From the NCBI GenBank assembly GCA_044377005.1, contig JBILJV010000050.1:1-16383 (forward strand): 16,383 nucleotides of DNA, read 5' to 3'. Below, one piece after another: positions 1-6,993 of the stretch. The position numbers and the translations under genes were made by a program. The stretch comes from JABMMZ01 sp044377005. GTDB taxonomy: Bacteria; Bacteroidota; Bacteroidia; NS11-12g; UBA955. Each line of letters opens with the position of its first letter. The first letter of the stretch is position 1. A model generated the notes under the pieces. It was given only the letters and a program-made list of their open reading frames with translations, was not told the DNA's origin and ran no database searches.

Positions 1-25
1 TTCATAGAAGTATGTTTGTGTCTCT

Positions 26-1348
26 CTATGCTTGGGTTGTTTCTTGTGGTTTCAAAGCTTTTTTGTAGGTTTCTAAACATCGGTTTCTGGCAAATGTGTG
101 TTCTACAATGGGTTGTGGGTATTTATTTGTACCAAACTCAGGAACCCATTTTTTGATATAGAGGTGTAAAGGGTCGAATTTGGCTGTTTGTAATTCAGGA
201 TTGAATATGCGGAAATAGGGGGCTGCATCTACACCAGAACCTGCCGCCCATTGCCAACCGCCATTGTTGCTTGCCATCTCAAAGTCGAGTAGTTTTTTGG
301 CAAAATAAGCTTCACCCCAACGCCAATCAATTAACAGATGTTTGCATAAAAAACTGGCAACTATCATTCTTACTCTGTTGTGCATTAATCCCGTTGTATT
401 TAATTCACGCATGCCTGCATCAACAATAGGATAACCTGTTTTGCCTTGACACCATACTTCATAATCTTTTTCATTGTTAATCCATTCTATTGCATTGTAT
501 TCTTTTTTGAATGCTGAATGCTCTACATGTGGGAAATGAGCCAGTATTTGCATGTAAAAATCTCTCCATATCAATTCATTCAACCATTTTTCGCTAATGG
601 ATTTGGCTTTGTATGCTTTTTCTCTGATAGAAATGGTGCCAAATCTAAAGTGTAAACTTAGTTTGCTTGTTCCTTCTATAGATGGAATATCGCGGTTTTT
701 TTCGTAATTCTGAAGGACAGTAACTTTGCTAGTTTTGGCAGGAAAATGAAAGGTTTGCGCTTTAAATCCCATTGATTCTAATGGAATAAGTGAAGACGGA
801 CTTAAAGGTGCAAAGTGATGCTGTAATGTTTCACTTGGGTAGTTTTGAATTGGGGAATTGGCAAATGCTATTTTCCACTTTTTGGAATAAGGTGTGTAAA
901 CAGTGTAAGGCTTTTCATCGTCTTTCAATACTTCATTATATTCAAATACACACTGATCTTTGAAGGTGTGAAATCCAATGTTGTGTGACTCCAATAGTAT
1001 TTTAGTGTTGGTGTCTCTTTTAATTGCGTATGGCTCAAAATCGCGATTGCAATACACATTTTCAATATCAAATTCTTTTGTCCATTTTTCCCAAATAGTT
1101 TGCGGTTCGCCATATCCCACTAAAAAATCGCTGCCTAATTCATTTAACTGTTTTTTTAATTCAGTTATTTCTTGGTGAATAAATTGAACACGAAGGTCAT
1201 TTGGTTTTTCGAGCTTGTCTAAAATTTGCTTGTCAAAAATAAAGACAGGTATAACATTGTCGTGATTTTTTAAAGCCTCATACAAAGCATGGTTGTCGTT
1301 CAATCTTAAGTCGCGCCTGAACCAAACCAAATTAACTTTCTTTTTCAT
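26..1348 (-). CDS. phr: Deoxyribodipyrimidine photolyase (class I CPD photolyase/cryptochrome family)
   Basis: Light-driven flavoenzyme that splits UV-induced pyrimidine dimers; cytoplasmic, acting on DNA. At 440 aa it has normal length for class I photolyases. The N-terminal antenna domain begins with the family signature WFRRDLRLNDN (residues 9-19). The FAD/DNA-binding domain shows TSKLSLHFRFGTIS (227-240), NELIWRDFY (257-265), the GKTGYPIVDAGMREL block, HNRVRMIVASF and ASNNGGWQWAAGSG (359-372). Aligned by eye to E. coli PhrB, the dimer-contacting Glu/Trp are E258/W261, the electron-transfer Trp triad is W289, W342 and W365, and the flavin-contacting Asn is N361. All are present, so it should be active. 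A CPD rather than 6-4 or DASH assignment follows from the PhrB-like NNGGWQWAA and DAAPYFRIFNP blocks. The ATG start overlaps the end of the upstream SDR gene by 17 nt, so the two are probably co-transcribed and translationally coupled. The antenna pigment (folate or other) cannot be told from sequence alone. Confidence 0.95.
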   Translation of the reverse strand: MKKKVNLVWFRRDLRLNDNHALYEALKNHDNVIPVFIFDKQILDKLEKPNDLRVQFIHQEITELKKQLNELGSDFLVGYGEPQTIWEKWTKEFDIENVYCNRDFEPYAIKRDTNTKILLESHNIGFHTFKDQCVFEYNEVLKDDEKPYTVYTPYSKKWKIAFANSPIQNYPSETLQHHFAPLSPSSLIPLESMGFKAQTFHFPAKTSKVTVLQNYEKNRDIPSIEGTSKLSLHFRFGTISIREKAYKAKSISEKWLNELIWRDFYMQILAHFPHVEHSAFKKEYNAIEWINNEKDYEVWCQGKTGYPIVDAGMRELNTTGLMHNRVRMIVASFLCKHLLIDWRWGEAYFAKKLLDFEMASNNGGWQWAAGSGVDAAPYFRIFNPELQTAKFDPLHLYIKKWVPEFGTNKYPQPIVEHTFARNRCLETYKKALKPQETTQA

Positions 1349-2243
1349 ATAAATTTTGAAGGGCGTAATCTAGATAGGGGAATTTAAACTGAAATCCTGT
1401 TGCAACTATTTTTTCAGAAGACACATTTTGGGAGCTTAAAAGTAACAAATGCCTTTCTTTACCAAAAATAAGTTTAAGCATAAATACAGGAATATTGGGT
1501 GCAAGTAAAGGACGATTTAAAAGTTTGGCAACTCCTTTGGTAATATTTGTAATACTCTCAGGATTCGGTGCTGTGCCGTTGAAAGTTCCTGACAGTTTTT
1601 GTTCCATGGTCCAAATAAATAAATCACACAAGTCGTCAATATGAATCCAACTAATGGTTTGTTTGCCATCTGCCGGTATAGCGCCTGCATAGTATGAGAT
1701 AGGCGTACTCAATTGCTTTATAAAACCACCTTTTGTGCTTAATACAATGCCTATTCTGATGATTGTGACAGGTATATTTAGAGATTGGAATGGTAAGGTG
1801 CTTTGTTCCCATTTTTCTACCAAATCTGAAATAAAACCAGTTCCTTTTGTAGATGTTTCAACTAATTTGTCTGAACAAATATTGGGGTAGTAGCCCGTTG
1901 CAGAGGCGGTAATAAATTGCTTGATTTTAATATTATGAGTTTTAATGTGGTCGAACAGGCAAGAAATAGCCTTGGTTCTGCTCTCTTCAAGTTCTATTTT
2001 TCGGGAATCAGTAAAGTTTTTATCAAAAATACCTTGACCAGAAAAGTTAATAATAACATCCACATTGTTGAAAGCATTACAGTCAATATAGGATTCACTT
2101 GGATTCCAATAATAGATATCCTTTTCATTGGTTTTACTTTTTTGAGTAGTCAGTAAAACAATTTCATGATTTTTTTGTTTAAGTTTCAGAATTAATTTTG
2201 AACCAATTAATCCAGTGCCTCCGCAAATTAGGATTTTAGACAT
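1332..2243 (-). CDS. TIGR01777-family NAD(P)-binding epimerase (SDR39U1-like)
   Basis: Extended/atypical short-chain dehydrogenase of the TIGR01777 family (303 aa, normal length). The Rossmann dinucleotide-binding motif is GGTGLIGSKL (residues 8-17), followed by the family-typical WNP (46-48), a SATGYYP block (114-120, where SAVGYYG is usual) carrying the catalytic-site Tyr, and a region with G-N/S-W-IHIDD character (SWIHIDDLCDL). The C-terminal part is the DUF1731-like tail. Substrate and reaction are unknown for this family. It is the first gene of a minus-strand operon; the photolyase gene starts inside its last 17 nt. Members of this family are often found next to photolyase/cryptochrome genes and light-responsive MerR regulators, so a role in a light-induced response is plausible but inferred. 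The ATG start lies 43 nt from the divergent MerR gene. Confidence 0.88.
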   Translation of the reverse strand: MSKILICGGTGLIGSKLILKLKQKNHEIVLLTTQKSKTNEKDIYYWNPSESYIDCNAFNNVDVIINFSGQGIFDKNFTDSRKIELEESRTKAISCLFDHIKTHNIKIKQFITASATGYYPNICSDKLVETSTKGTGFISDLVEKWEQSTLPFQSLNIPVTIIRIGIVLSTKGGFIKQLSTPISYYAGAIPADGKQTISWIHIDDLCDLFIWTMEQKLSGTFNGTAPNPESITNITKGVAKLLNRPLLAPNIPVFMLKLIFGKERHLLLLSSQNVSSEKIVATGFQFKFPYLDYALQNLYEKES

Positions 2244-2286
2244 TTAACAATAATAACACAAAGAATAATAATAAGTTTTATATATC

Positions 2287-3246
2287 GTGAAAAAAGGAAA
2301 AAGTGAATTTAGGAATAAACTCTTTATTAAGGATTTAGAGAATATTACGGGTATCAAAGCACATACCATTCGTATATGGGAACAAAGGTATAAACTCATT
2401 GAACCGCACAGAACAGATACTGGAATTCGTTACTATGATGAGGACCAATTAAGATTGATTCTTAATGTTTCAATATTGAACAACAATGGTTTTAAAATTT
2501 CTAAAATTGCAGAAATGTCATTGGAGGAGATTTATGACAAATGCCAACAATTATCGGAGAGTGTTTCTAAGTATGACGGTCAAATTCAATCGTTAATTAG
2601 TACGATGATGACTTTTGATGAGAGAGAATTTAATAAGATTTTGTCCATCAATATCTTGAAAATGGGGATTGAAGAAACCATGATTCAGGTGGTATTTCCG
2701 TTTATGGATCAAATTGGTTTATTGTGGCTTTCGGGTTCTATTCACCCTGCCCATGAGCATTTTATTTCTAACCTAATCAGACAAAGGTTACATGTTGCTA
2801 TTGATAATCTAAATTACAGTGTTACCAGTGAGTCGCGCAAGTTTTTAGTTTTTGTTCCAACAGGTGAGAATCACGACATCAGTATCATGTTTGCCAATTA
2901 TGTTTTGCGTTCCAGAGGTCACGAGGTAATTTACTTGGGAACACAAACGCCTTTTGAGGATTTGTACACCATTTTTGACATGCGCAAACCTGATTTTATA
3001 TTCAGTATTATAACGGCATTAAACAGTAATGTAAGTATCCAAACCTTTATTAATAGTTTAGGAAAACATTGGAAAGACACAGAAATACTCCTTTCTGGTA
3101 ATCAAATCATCAATAGAAAAGACTTGAAAATCCCTGAAAACGTGAATGTATTGAACAGTCCAATGGCTTTGTTTGATTTCTTAGACCAGTTGAAAGACAA
3201 TTTAAAATACAAAAAGACCATTCAAAATTTTTCATCCAAAAAGTAA
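2287..3246 (+). CDS. MerR-family regulator with B12-binding domain (CarH/LitR-like light sensor)
   Basis: A 319-aa transcriptional regulator. Residues 13-80 are a MerR winged helix (TGIKAHTIRIWEQRYKLIEPHRTDTGIRYYDEDQL). Residues about 100-180 are the B12-binding-2 helical cap, and residues 185-305 are a Rossmann-type B12-binding domain. The cap contains W147 followed after nine residues by E157-H158, the Wx9EH signature of adenosylcobalamin photoreceptors of the CarH/LitR class. The E194-N-H196 motif supplies the likely lower axial His. In CarH-type proteins AdoB12 holds a DNA-bound tetramer in the dark and light breaks it up, releasing repression. Here the residue after the conserved Trp is Leu148 instead of the His described in Thermus CarH. 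The start is GTG, with no better in-frame ATG upstream. The gene is divergent from the SDR-photolyase operon across 43 nt, so that operon is the obvious candidate target. An imperfect -7 box (TAAGTTTT, 2272-2279) lies just upstream. Confidence 0.9.
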   Translation: MKKGKSEFRNKLFIKDLENITGIKAHTIRIWEQRYKLIEPHRTDTGIRYYDEDQLRLILNVSILNNNGFKISKIAEMSLEEIYDKCQQLSESVSKYDGQIQSLISTMMTFDEREFNKILSINILKMGIEETMIQVVFPFMDQIGLLWLSGSIHPAHEHFISNLIRQRLHVAIDNLNYSVTSESRKFLVFVPTGENHDISIMFANYVLRSRGHEVIYLGTQTPFEDLYTIFDMRKPDFIFSIITALNSNVSIQTFINSLGKHWKDTEILLSGNQIINRKDLKIPENVNVLNSPMALFDFLDQLKDNLKYKKTIQNFSSKK

Positions 3247-3265
3247 TACAAAACGAATTTTAATA

Positions 3266-3294
3266 AAAAAGCCTCGATAATATCGAGGCTTTTT
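3266..3294. terminator. Bidirectional intrinsic terminator
   Basis: The arms GCCTCGATA and TATCGAGGC (3271-3289) are perfectly complementary around one central A. They are flanked by AAAAAA on the left and TTTTT on the right, so a hairpin with a U-tract forms from either strand. It sits 20 nt after the MerR stop codon and 8 nt past the 3' end of the minus-strand tRNA-Leu, and would end both transcripts. Confidence 0.88.
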
Positions 3295-3301
3295 GCTTTA
3301 G

Positions 3302-3385
3302 TGCCCAGGACCGGAGTCGAACCGGTACGGGGGTGAACCCACAGGTGTTTGAGACCAGCGCGTCTACCAATTCCGCCACCTGGGC
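3302..3385 (-). tRNA. tRNA-Leu (anticodon CAA)
   Basis: On the minus strand the acceptor arms GCCCAGG and CCTGGGC pair perfectly, with discriminator A and no encoded CCA. The D arm has GCGG...CGC with AATTGGTAGA in the loop. The anticodon loop reads CTCAAAC, giving CAA, which decodes the Leu codon UUG. A long class II variable arm (GGG-TTCA-CCC) fits Leu. The T arm is ACCGG-TTCGACT-CCGGT. The anticodon stem, CTGGT against ACCTG, contains a U-U opposition at the second pair (28-42). A strong promoter lies upstream (3411-3441) and a shared terminator downstream. Confidence 0.95.
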
Positions 3386-3410
3386 ATCGGTTTCCTTTTT
3401 TAAAGGAGTG

Positions 3411-3441
3411 CAAAAGTATTAATTAAAACAGTTGTAACAAA
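3411..3441 (-). promoter_or_regulatory. Bacteroidota-type promoter of tRNA-Leu
   Basis: Read on the minus strand this is TTTG, exactly 19 nt, then TACTTTTG, matching the Bacteroidota housekeeping consensus TTTG-N19-TAnnTTTG. It places transcription start about 15-20 nt before the tRNA 5' end. Confidence 0.8.
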
Positions 3442-3472
3442 ATTTTTTTTTATAATTTGTTAATTCATTGTC

Positions 3473-3503
3473 TGTGATTGCCCATTTAAAGTCTTTATTT
3501 TTG
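3473..3503 (+). promoter_or_regulatory. Putative promoter of purD
   Basis: The -7 element TATTTTTG (3496-3503) matches TAnnTTTG. A weak -33 element, TGTG (3473-3476), lies 19 nt upstream. The purD ATG begins only 4 nt after the -7 box, implying a leaderless or nearly leaderless mRNA if this box is used. Confidence 0.5.
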
Positions 3504-3507
3504 CATC

Positions 3508-4797
3508 ATGAATGTTTTAGTTTTAGGAAGTGGCGGTAGAGAACATGTCTTTGCATCCAAAATAAGTCAAAGTAAACTTTGTAACAATTTGTACGTTGCA
3601 CCCGGAAATGCAGGGACTTTGTTGTGCGCAAACAATGTAGCCATTTCTCCACTCGATTTTGAGGCCATTAAAACCTTCTGTTTAGACAAACAAATTGATT
3701 TGATTTTGCCCGGTAATGAAGATCCCCTTGTGGCTGGTATTGTCGATTTTGTAAAAAATGACAGTCAAATCAGTCACATTCACATCGTTGGTCCCTATAA
3801 AAATGGTGCCATTATCGAAGGAAGTAAGGATTTTTCTAAAGCTTTTATGAAGAAATACAACATTCCTACTGCGGCCTATTTAACTGTTACCAATCAAAAT
3901 TTGGAGGAAGGTATCGCTTTTTTGAAATCCATGAAAGCCCCTTATGTATTGAAAGCCGATGGTTTGGCTGCTGGCAAAGGCGTATTGATTGAGTTGGAAC
4001 TTGAAACCGCTATCAGTGCTTTAAAGGATATTTTGGGTGGTAAATTTGGCGAAGCTGGAAATAAAGTGGTTATTGAAGAGTTTTTGGATGGTATCGAATT
4101 AAGCAGTTTTGTGTTGACAGATGGTCAAACTTATAAAATATTGCCCGAAGCAAAAGATTATAAAAGAATAGGTGAGGGTGATAAAGGCCTCAATACCGGT
4201 GGAATGGGTGCCGTTTCTCCGGTGCCGTTTGCCAATAAAGCTTTTATGGAAAAGGTGGAACAACAAGTCATTATTCCAACAATTGAGGGTTTTAAAAGTG
4301 AAAACATCGATTACAGAGGCTTTGTGTTTATTGGTTTAATGAATGTGGGTGGCGAACCTAAAGTGATAGAATACAATTGCCGAATGGGCGACCCTGAAAC
4401 GGAAGTCGTTATTCACCGCCTACAAAATGATTTCCTAGAATTGTTGTTGTCTGTTTCAAATCAAGCGTTAAATACAGTTGAGTTGCAAGTCAGTGAAGAA
4501 GTGGCAGCCACGGTTTTTATGGTTTCGGGTGGATATCCTGAGGTTTTTGAAAAAGGATTTGAAATAGAAAATTTAGACAAAGTAACAGATTCTATGGTGT
4601 ATCATGCTGGCACAAAACAACAAGGTGATAAAGTGCTCACCAATGGAGGACGGGTAATCGCTTTAACCTCCACAGCAACGACAATGGACGAAGCTATATC
4701 AAAATCAATGAAAGCAGCCGAAGTAATTGACTATCAAAATAAATATTACAGAAAAGACATTGGTAACGATTTAAGAAAATACAATGAACAAATTTAA
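3508..4797 (+). CDS. purD: Phosphoribosylamine-glycine ligase (GAR synthetase)
   Basis: ATP-grasp enzyme of purine biosynthesis that joins 5-phosphoribosylamine and glycine to give GAR; cytoplasmic. The 429-aa length is normal. It starts with the PurD N-terminal signature VLVLGSGGREH (residues 3-13). The ATP-grasp core includes VLKADGLAAGKGV (147-159), the NTGGMGAVSP block (229-238) and IEYNCRMGDPETE (287-299) with the metal-binding Glu/Asn. The C-terminal PurD domain follows from about residue 330. Residues 69-71 read GNED where many homologues have GPE, a minor variation. The last 14 nt overlap the start of the DUF502 gene, suggesting a bicistronic operon. The ATG at 3508 is supported by the conserved N-terminus. 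Confidence 0.97.
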   Translation: MNVLVLGSGGREHVFASKISQSKLCNNLYVAPGNAGTLLCANNVAISPLDFEAIKTFCLDKQIDLILPGNEDPLVAGIVDFVKNDSQISHIHIVGPYKNGAIIEGSKDFSKAFMKKYNIPTAAYLTVTNQNLEEGIAFLKSMKAPYVLKADGLAAGKGVLIELELETAISALKDILGGKFGEAGNKVVIEEFLDGIELSSFVLTDGQTYKILPEAKDYKRIGEGDKGLNTGGMGAVSPVPFANKAFMEKVEQQVIIPTIEGFKSENIDYRGFVFIGLMNVGGEPKVIEYNCRMGDPETEVVIHRLQNDFLELLLSVSNQALNTVELQVSEEVAATVFMVSGGYPEVFEKGFEIENLDKVTDSMVYHAGTKQQGDKVLTNGGRVIALTSTATTMDEAISKSMKAAEVIDYQNKYYRKDIGNDLRKYNEQI

Positions 4798-5380
4798 AAA
4801 CGAATACAGAAGAAAGCGATTAGTAACACGACTGGTTAATTATTTTTTACGGGGCTTATTAATTGGAATTCCATTAGCGGCAACTATAGCTGGGATTCTA
4901 TGGTTGTTTAATGCCATTGATGGTTTACTGGGGCAAGACCACATTCCTGGTTTGGGTGTGCTAATTGTTTTTGGTTCTATTTTGCTAGTAGGAATGATAG
5001 GATCTAGTGTTTTGGTTCAACCAATAATAAACTGGTTTGAAGATTGGTTGGAAAAAACCCCTGGTGTTAAGTTCTTGTATTCTTCTGTTAAGGATATAGT
5101 AGAAGCATTTGTCGGAGAGAAAAAGAAATTTTCTAAACCAGTCATGGTAGAAATGAATGGGGAAGGGATTTATAAAATAGGTTTTGTAACCATAAAAGAT
5201 TTAACAAAAATTAATTTGGAAGGCTATTCTGGAGTGTATTTCCCTAAATCTTATGGCTTTATGGGTGACTTGTATTTGGTGGACAATAAAAAGATAAAAC
5301 CACTTGATGCCAATCCAACCATGGTCTTTAAGATGATTGTTTCTGGTGGCGTAACTGGTTTCGAAGGCCAAGACGCTTAA
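4784..5380 (+). CDS. DUF502 family membrane protein
   Basis: A 198-aa integral membrane protein of the DUF502 family; molecular function unknown. It has a basic N-terminus (RRKRLVTR) and a hydrophobic segment at about residues 22-43. A second segment follows at about 55-78 with the family glycine pattern (IPGLGVLIVFGSILLVGMIGS). Then come the conserved TPGVKFLYSSVKDIVEAF stretch (92-109) and a soluble C-terminal domain ending in MIVSGGV, a family hallmark. The middle YSGVYFPKSYGF region is the Bacteroidota-style variant of the family. Its start overlaps purD by 14 nt. Its last 53 nt overlap the 3' end of the convergent lycopene cyclase gene, so transcripts from the two strands are complementary there. 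Confidence 0.88.
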   Translation: MNKFKNEYRRKRLVTRLVNYFLRGLLIGIPLAATIAGILWLFNAIDGLLGQDHIPGLGVLIVFGSILLVGMIGSSVLVQPIINWFEDWLEKTPGVKFLYSSVKDIVEAFVGEKKKFSKPVMVEMNGEGIYKIGFVTIKDLTKINLEGYSGVYFPKSYGFMGDLYLVDNKKIKPLDANPTMVFKMIVSGGVTGFEGQDA

Positions 5381-6038
5381 ACCACTCATACAATCCAATG
5401 TTCATCAACAACAAAGTCATGTTGTAGAAAAAATCTTCTACGGGAATGGTCCCTATTCTAATGTTCATATTTTCCAAATTGTTATAAACCACGACTGGTT
5501 TTGATGTTAATATTCCATTAACAATAAACATAGGAATAATAGAAATGGCAAAAGCAAAGAAAAACCAACTCATGTATCGTCTTTTTATTATGACAAGATG
5601 AGTGCCGAGCATAAAACTTAGTATAAGGCAGGTAATACCGGTGTATAACCTGTCATTAAACCAATAAAGCATTGAAACAGTAATGCCCAATGCTAATAAG
5701 GTAAACCATCTGTAAAGTTTTTCAAAAATTTCGCTTCTGCCTATGTAGGCTATCAAACACTCGTAGATAAAAAGGCATGCGTAGGGAACTGTAATGAAAA
5801 ATAGTACCTCTTCAATGGGAATGTCTCCAATAAAATAACCAGTTAAATAAAGGGAATTAAAGCCCCAAATGTTCATGTCAGTAAACCATTGGTCCCAAAT
5901 CAAGAAGAATGTGCCTGTAATTAATGCTGCAGGAAATAAATACTTGTAGTTCTTGTAAAAAGCAACCTTTTTATCAAACGAGAGTAGAATAGGGAACAAT
6001 ACAGTCCCTATGTTTAACCATAAATATAAATTATTCAT
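5328..6038 (-). CDS. Lycopene cyclase (fused CrtYc-CrtYd type)
   Basis: Integral membrane carotenoid enzyme that closes the ends of lycopene to beta-ionone rings. The 236-aa protein is almost entirely hydrophobic with about seven membrane segments. It contains two diverged copies of the lycopene cyclase domain, each with its acidic motif: IPIEEVLFF (residues 73-81) and IPVEDFFYN (198-206). That duplication is typical of fused CrtYc-CrtYd proteins. I chose the ATG at 6038 rather than the upstream ATG at 6077. The shorter form starts directly with the first membrane helix (MNNLYLWLNIG) and gives an ATGAATAA 8-nt overlap with the sigma factor stop codon, a normal coupling arrangement, whereas the longer form would overlap by 47 nt. 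No crtB, crtI or crtZ is in the window. The C-terminus overlaps the convergent DUF502 gene. Confidence 0.88.
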   Translation of the reverse strand: MNNLYLWLNIGTVLFPILLSFDKKVAFYKNYKYLFPAALITGTFFLIWDQWFTDMNIWGFNSLYLTGYFIGDIPIEEVLFFITVPYACLFIYECLIAYIGRSEIFEKLYRWFTLLALGITVSMLYWFNDRLYTGITCLILSFMLGTHLVIIKRRYMSWFFFAFAISIIPMFIVNGILTSKPVVVYNNLENMNIRIGTIPVEDFFYNMTLLLMNIGLYEWFKRLGLRNQLRHQKQSS

Positions 6039-6576
6039 TAATCGATTTATTGTATCCAAAAGCTGCGCCATAAACACTAAGTTTTTTACGCAAAATTCTT
6101 TTAGCTACAAATATACGAGTTTTAACTGTTCCAATAGGAATATTTAACTCATCGGCAATTTCATGGTATTTAAAACCTTCTATGTTCAACATAAAAGTGA
6201 CTTTAAGGTCGGTCGGAAGTGCTTTAATAGCCACTTCTAAGTCTTTTCTAATAAAATTCAATTCGCCTTGGTTTTCAGTTTTATGAGTAGGGATATCCAA
6301 GAAGTAGGTGTTGTCAGTAGCATCTAAGAAAGTGTTTCTTTTAACCATTCGACGGTAGTTGTTAATGAAACTGTTTTTCATGATAGTAAACAACCAACCC
6401 TTAAAATTGGTTCCTTCAGAAAACTTGTCTTGGTATCTTAAAGCTTTTAAGACAGTGTCTTGAACTAAATCATTGGCATCTTCAATGTTTCTTGTAAGTT
6501 GCATAGCTAATGATCTTAGAGATGAAATTTCCTTTTGTACCATAGATTCAAAAGGAATCGCGATTGGATGTAACAT
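6031..6576 (-). CDS. ECF-type RNA polymerase sigma factor
   Basis: A 181-aa extracytoplasmic-function sigma factor. Region 2 covers about residues 17-80, including DANDLVQDTVLKALRY (33-48) for core binding and -10 recognition and FKGWLFTIMKNSFINNYRR (58-76). Region 4 covers about 112-166, with the helix-turn-helix YHEIADELNIPIGTVKTRIFVAKRIL. It lacks the region 3 and region 1.1 of primary sigma factors. The stop codon overlaps the start of lycopene cyclase by 8 nt, so the two are made from one transcript. No anti-sigma factor gene is adjacent, which is unusual for the class. Sigma factors of this type are often next to carotenoid genes in Bacteroidota, suggesting pigment regulation, but the target and signal are not visible here. 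Confidence 0.92.
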   Translation of the reverse strand: MLHPIAIPFESMVQKEISSLRSLAMQLTRNIEDANDLVQDTVLKALRYQDKFSEGTNFKGWLFTIMKNSFINNYRRMVKRNTFLDATDNTYFLDIPTHKTENQGELNFIRKDLEVAIKALPTDLKVTFMLNIEGFKYHEIADELNIPIGTVKTRIFVAKRILRKKLSVYGAAFGYNKSINE

Positions 6577-6606
6577 GGTTTTTTTATTTATTTAAATTTG
6601 ATGGAA

Positions 6607-6614
6607 CAAAAGTA
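6607..6614 (-). promoter_or_regulatory. Putative -7 element for the sigma factor-cyclase operon
   Basis: TACTTTTG on the minus strand matches TAnnTTTG. It lies about 30 nt before the sigma factor ATG. The tetramer 19 nt upstream is TTTA, one mismatch from the -33 consensus TTTG. Confidence 0.45.
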
Positions 6615-6686
6615 GTAGGTTGAATCAATTTGTTAAATGTTTTTTGTTTAATTATTGTCTTTTTTTGCTTAAACATAATATATTTT

Positions 6687-6718
6687 GCTAAAAATCAACA
6701 TTTTAATTGATTTTTAGC
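6687..6718. repeat. Perfect 12-bp inverted repeat
   Basis: The arms GCTAAAAATCAA and TTGATTTTTAGC are separated by the 8-nt loop CATTTTAA. The low GC content and absence of an adjoining gene end argue against a terminator. A dimeric-regulator operator is a possible reading. Confidence 0.7.
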
Positions 6719-6805
6719 TACTTTTTTCGTAATATAAATAGGTTTAATCAATTGAATATTAGAGTTTTATTTTGTTTTACTTTTGTTAAACAGTATTATT
6801 TTACT

Positions 6806-6820
6806 TAAACATATTGTTTA
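6806..6820. repeat. Palindrome TAAACA-TAT-TGTTTA
   Basis: Perfect 6-bp arms around a 3-nt centre. It uses the same hexamer that recurs singly elsewhere in this intergenic region, so it could be a paired binding site. Confidence 0.55.
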
Positions 6821-6886
6821 TTATAAAGTATTGAAAATAAGGCTAAATTGCACAAAATATTGAATATCAGGTCTATTTACAATTTG

Positions 6887-6912
6887 TTTTGTTTATGAAA
6901 ACATAAACAAAA
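6887..6912. repeat. Perfect 11-bp inverted repeat
   Basis: The arms TTTTGTTTATG and CATAAACAAAA flank an AAAA loop. It contains one TGTTTA and one TAAACA hexamer. It lies 75-100 nt upstream of the best promoter candidate of the pterin operon. Confidence 0.7.
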
Positions 6913-6963
6913 TCAATAAGCACAACGTTTTGTTGATGTTTTTAGTCGTTTTTAATTCATATT

Positions 6964-6993
6964 TTTGATTCTCAATCAAATGGATTATTTTTG
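6964..6993 (+). promoter_or_regulatory. Putative promoter of the PTPS-folE operon
   Basis: TTTG (6964-6967), 18 nt, then TATTTTTG (6986-6993), a near-consensus Bacteroidota promoter. It predicts a 5' leader of about 40 nt before the ATG at 7041. A second TATTTTTG overlaps the -33 element (6960-6967). Confidence 0.6.

Noticed and set aside
925..1178. Frames in other phases inside the photolyase gene (925-1113 minus, 978-1178 plus)
   Set aside because: They lie fully within a well-conserved gene and show no family signature.
3222..3413. A 63-codon minus-strand frame ending in a proline/glycine-rich sequence
   Set aside because: It runs through the tRNA-Leu gene and the terminator; this kind of peptide is the usual spurious translation of a tRNA-Leu.
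6039..6077. Longer lycopene cyclase start at 6077
   Set aside because: It would add 13 polar residues before the first membrane helix and overlap the sigma gene by 47 nt; the ATG at 6038 gives normal coupling.
6687..6718. Inverted repeat as a rho-independent terminator
   Set aside because: Only 4 of 12 pairs are GC, and no gene ends near it on either strand.
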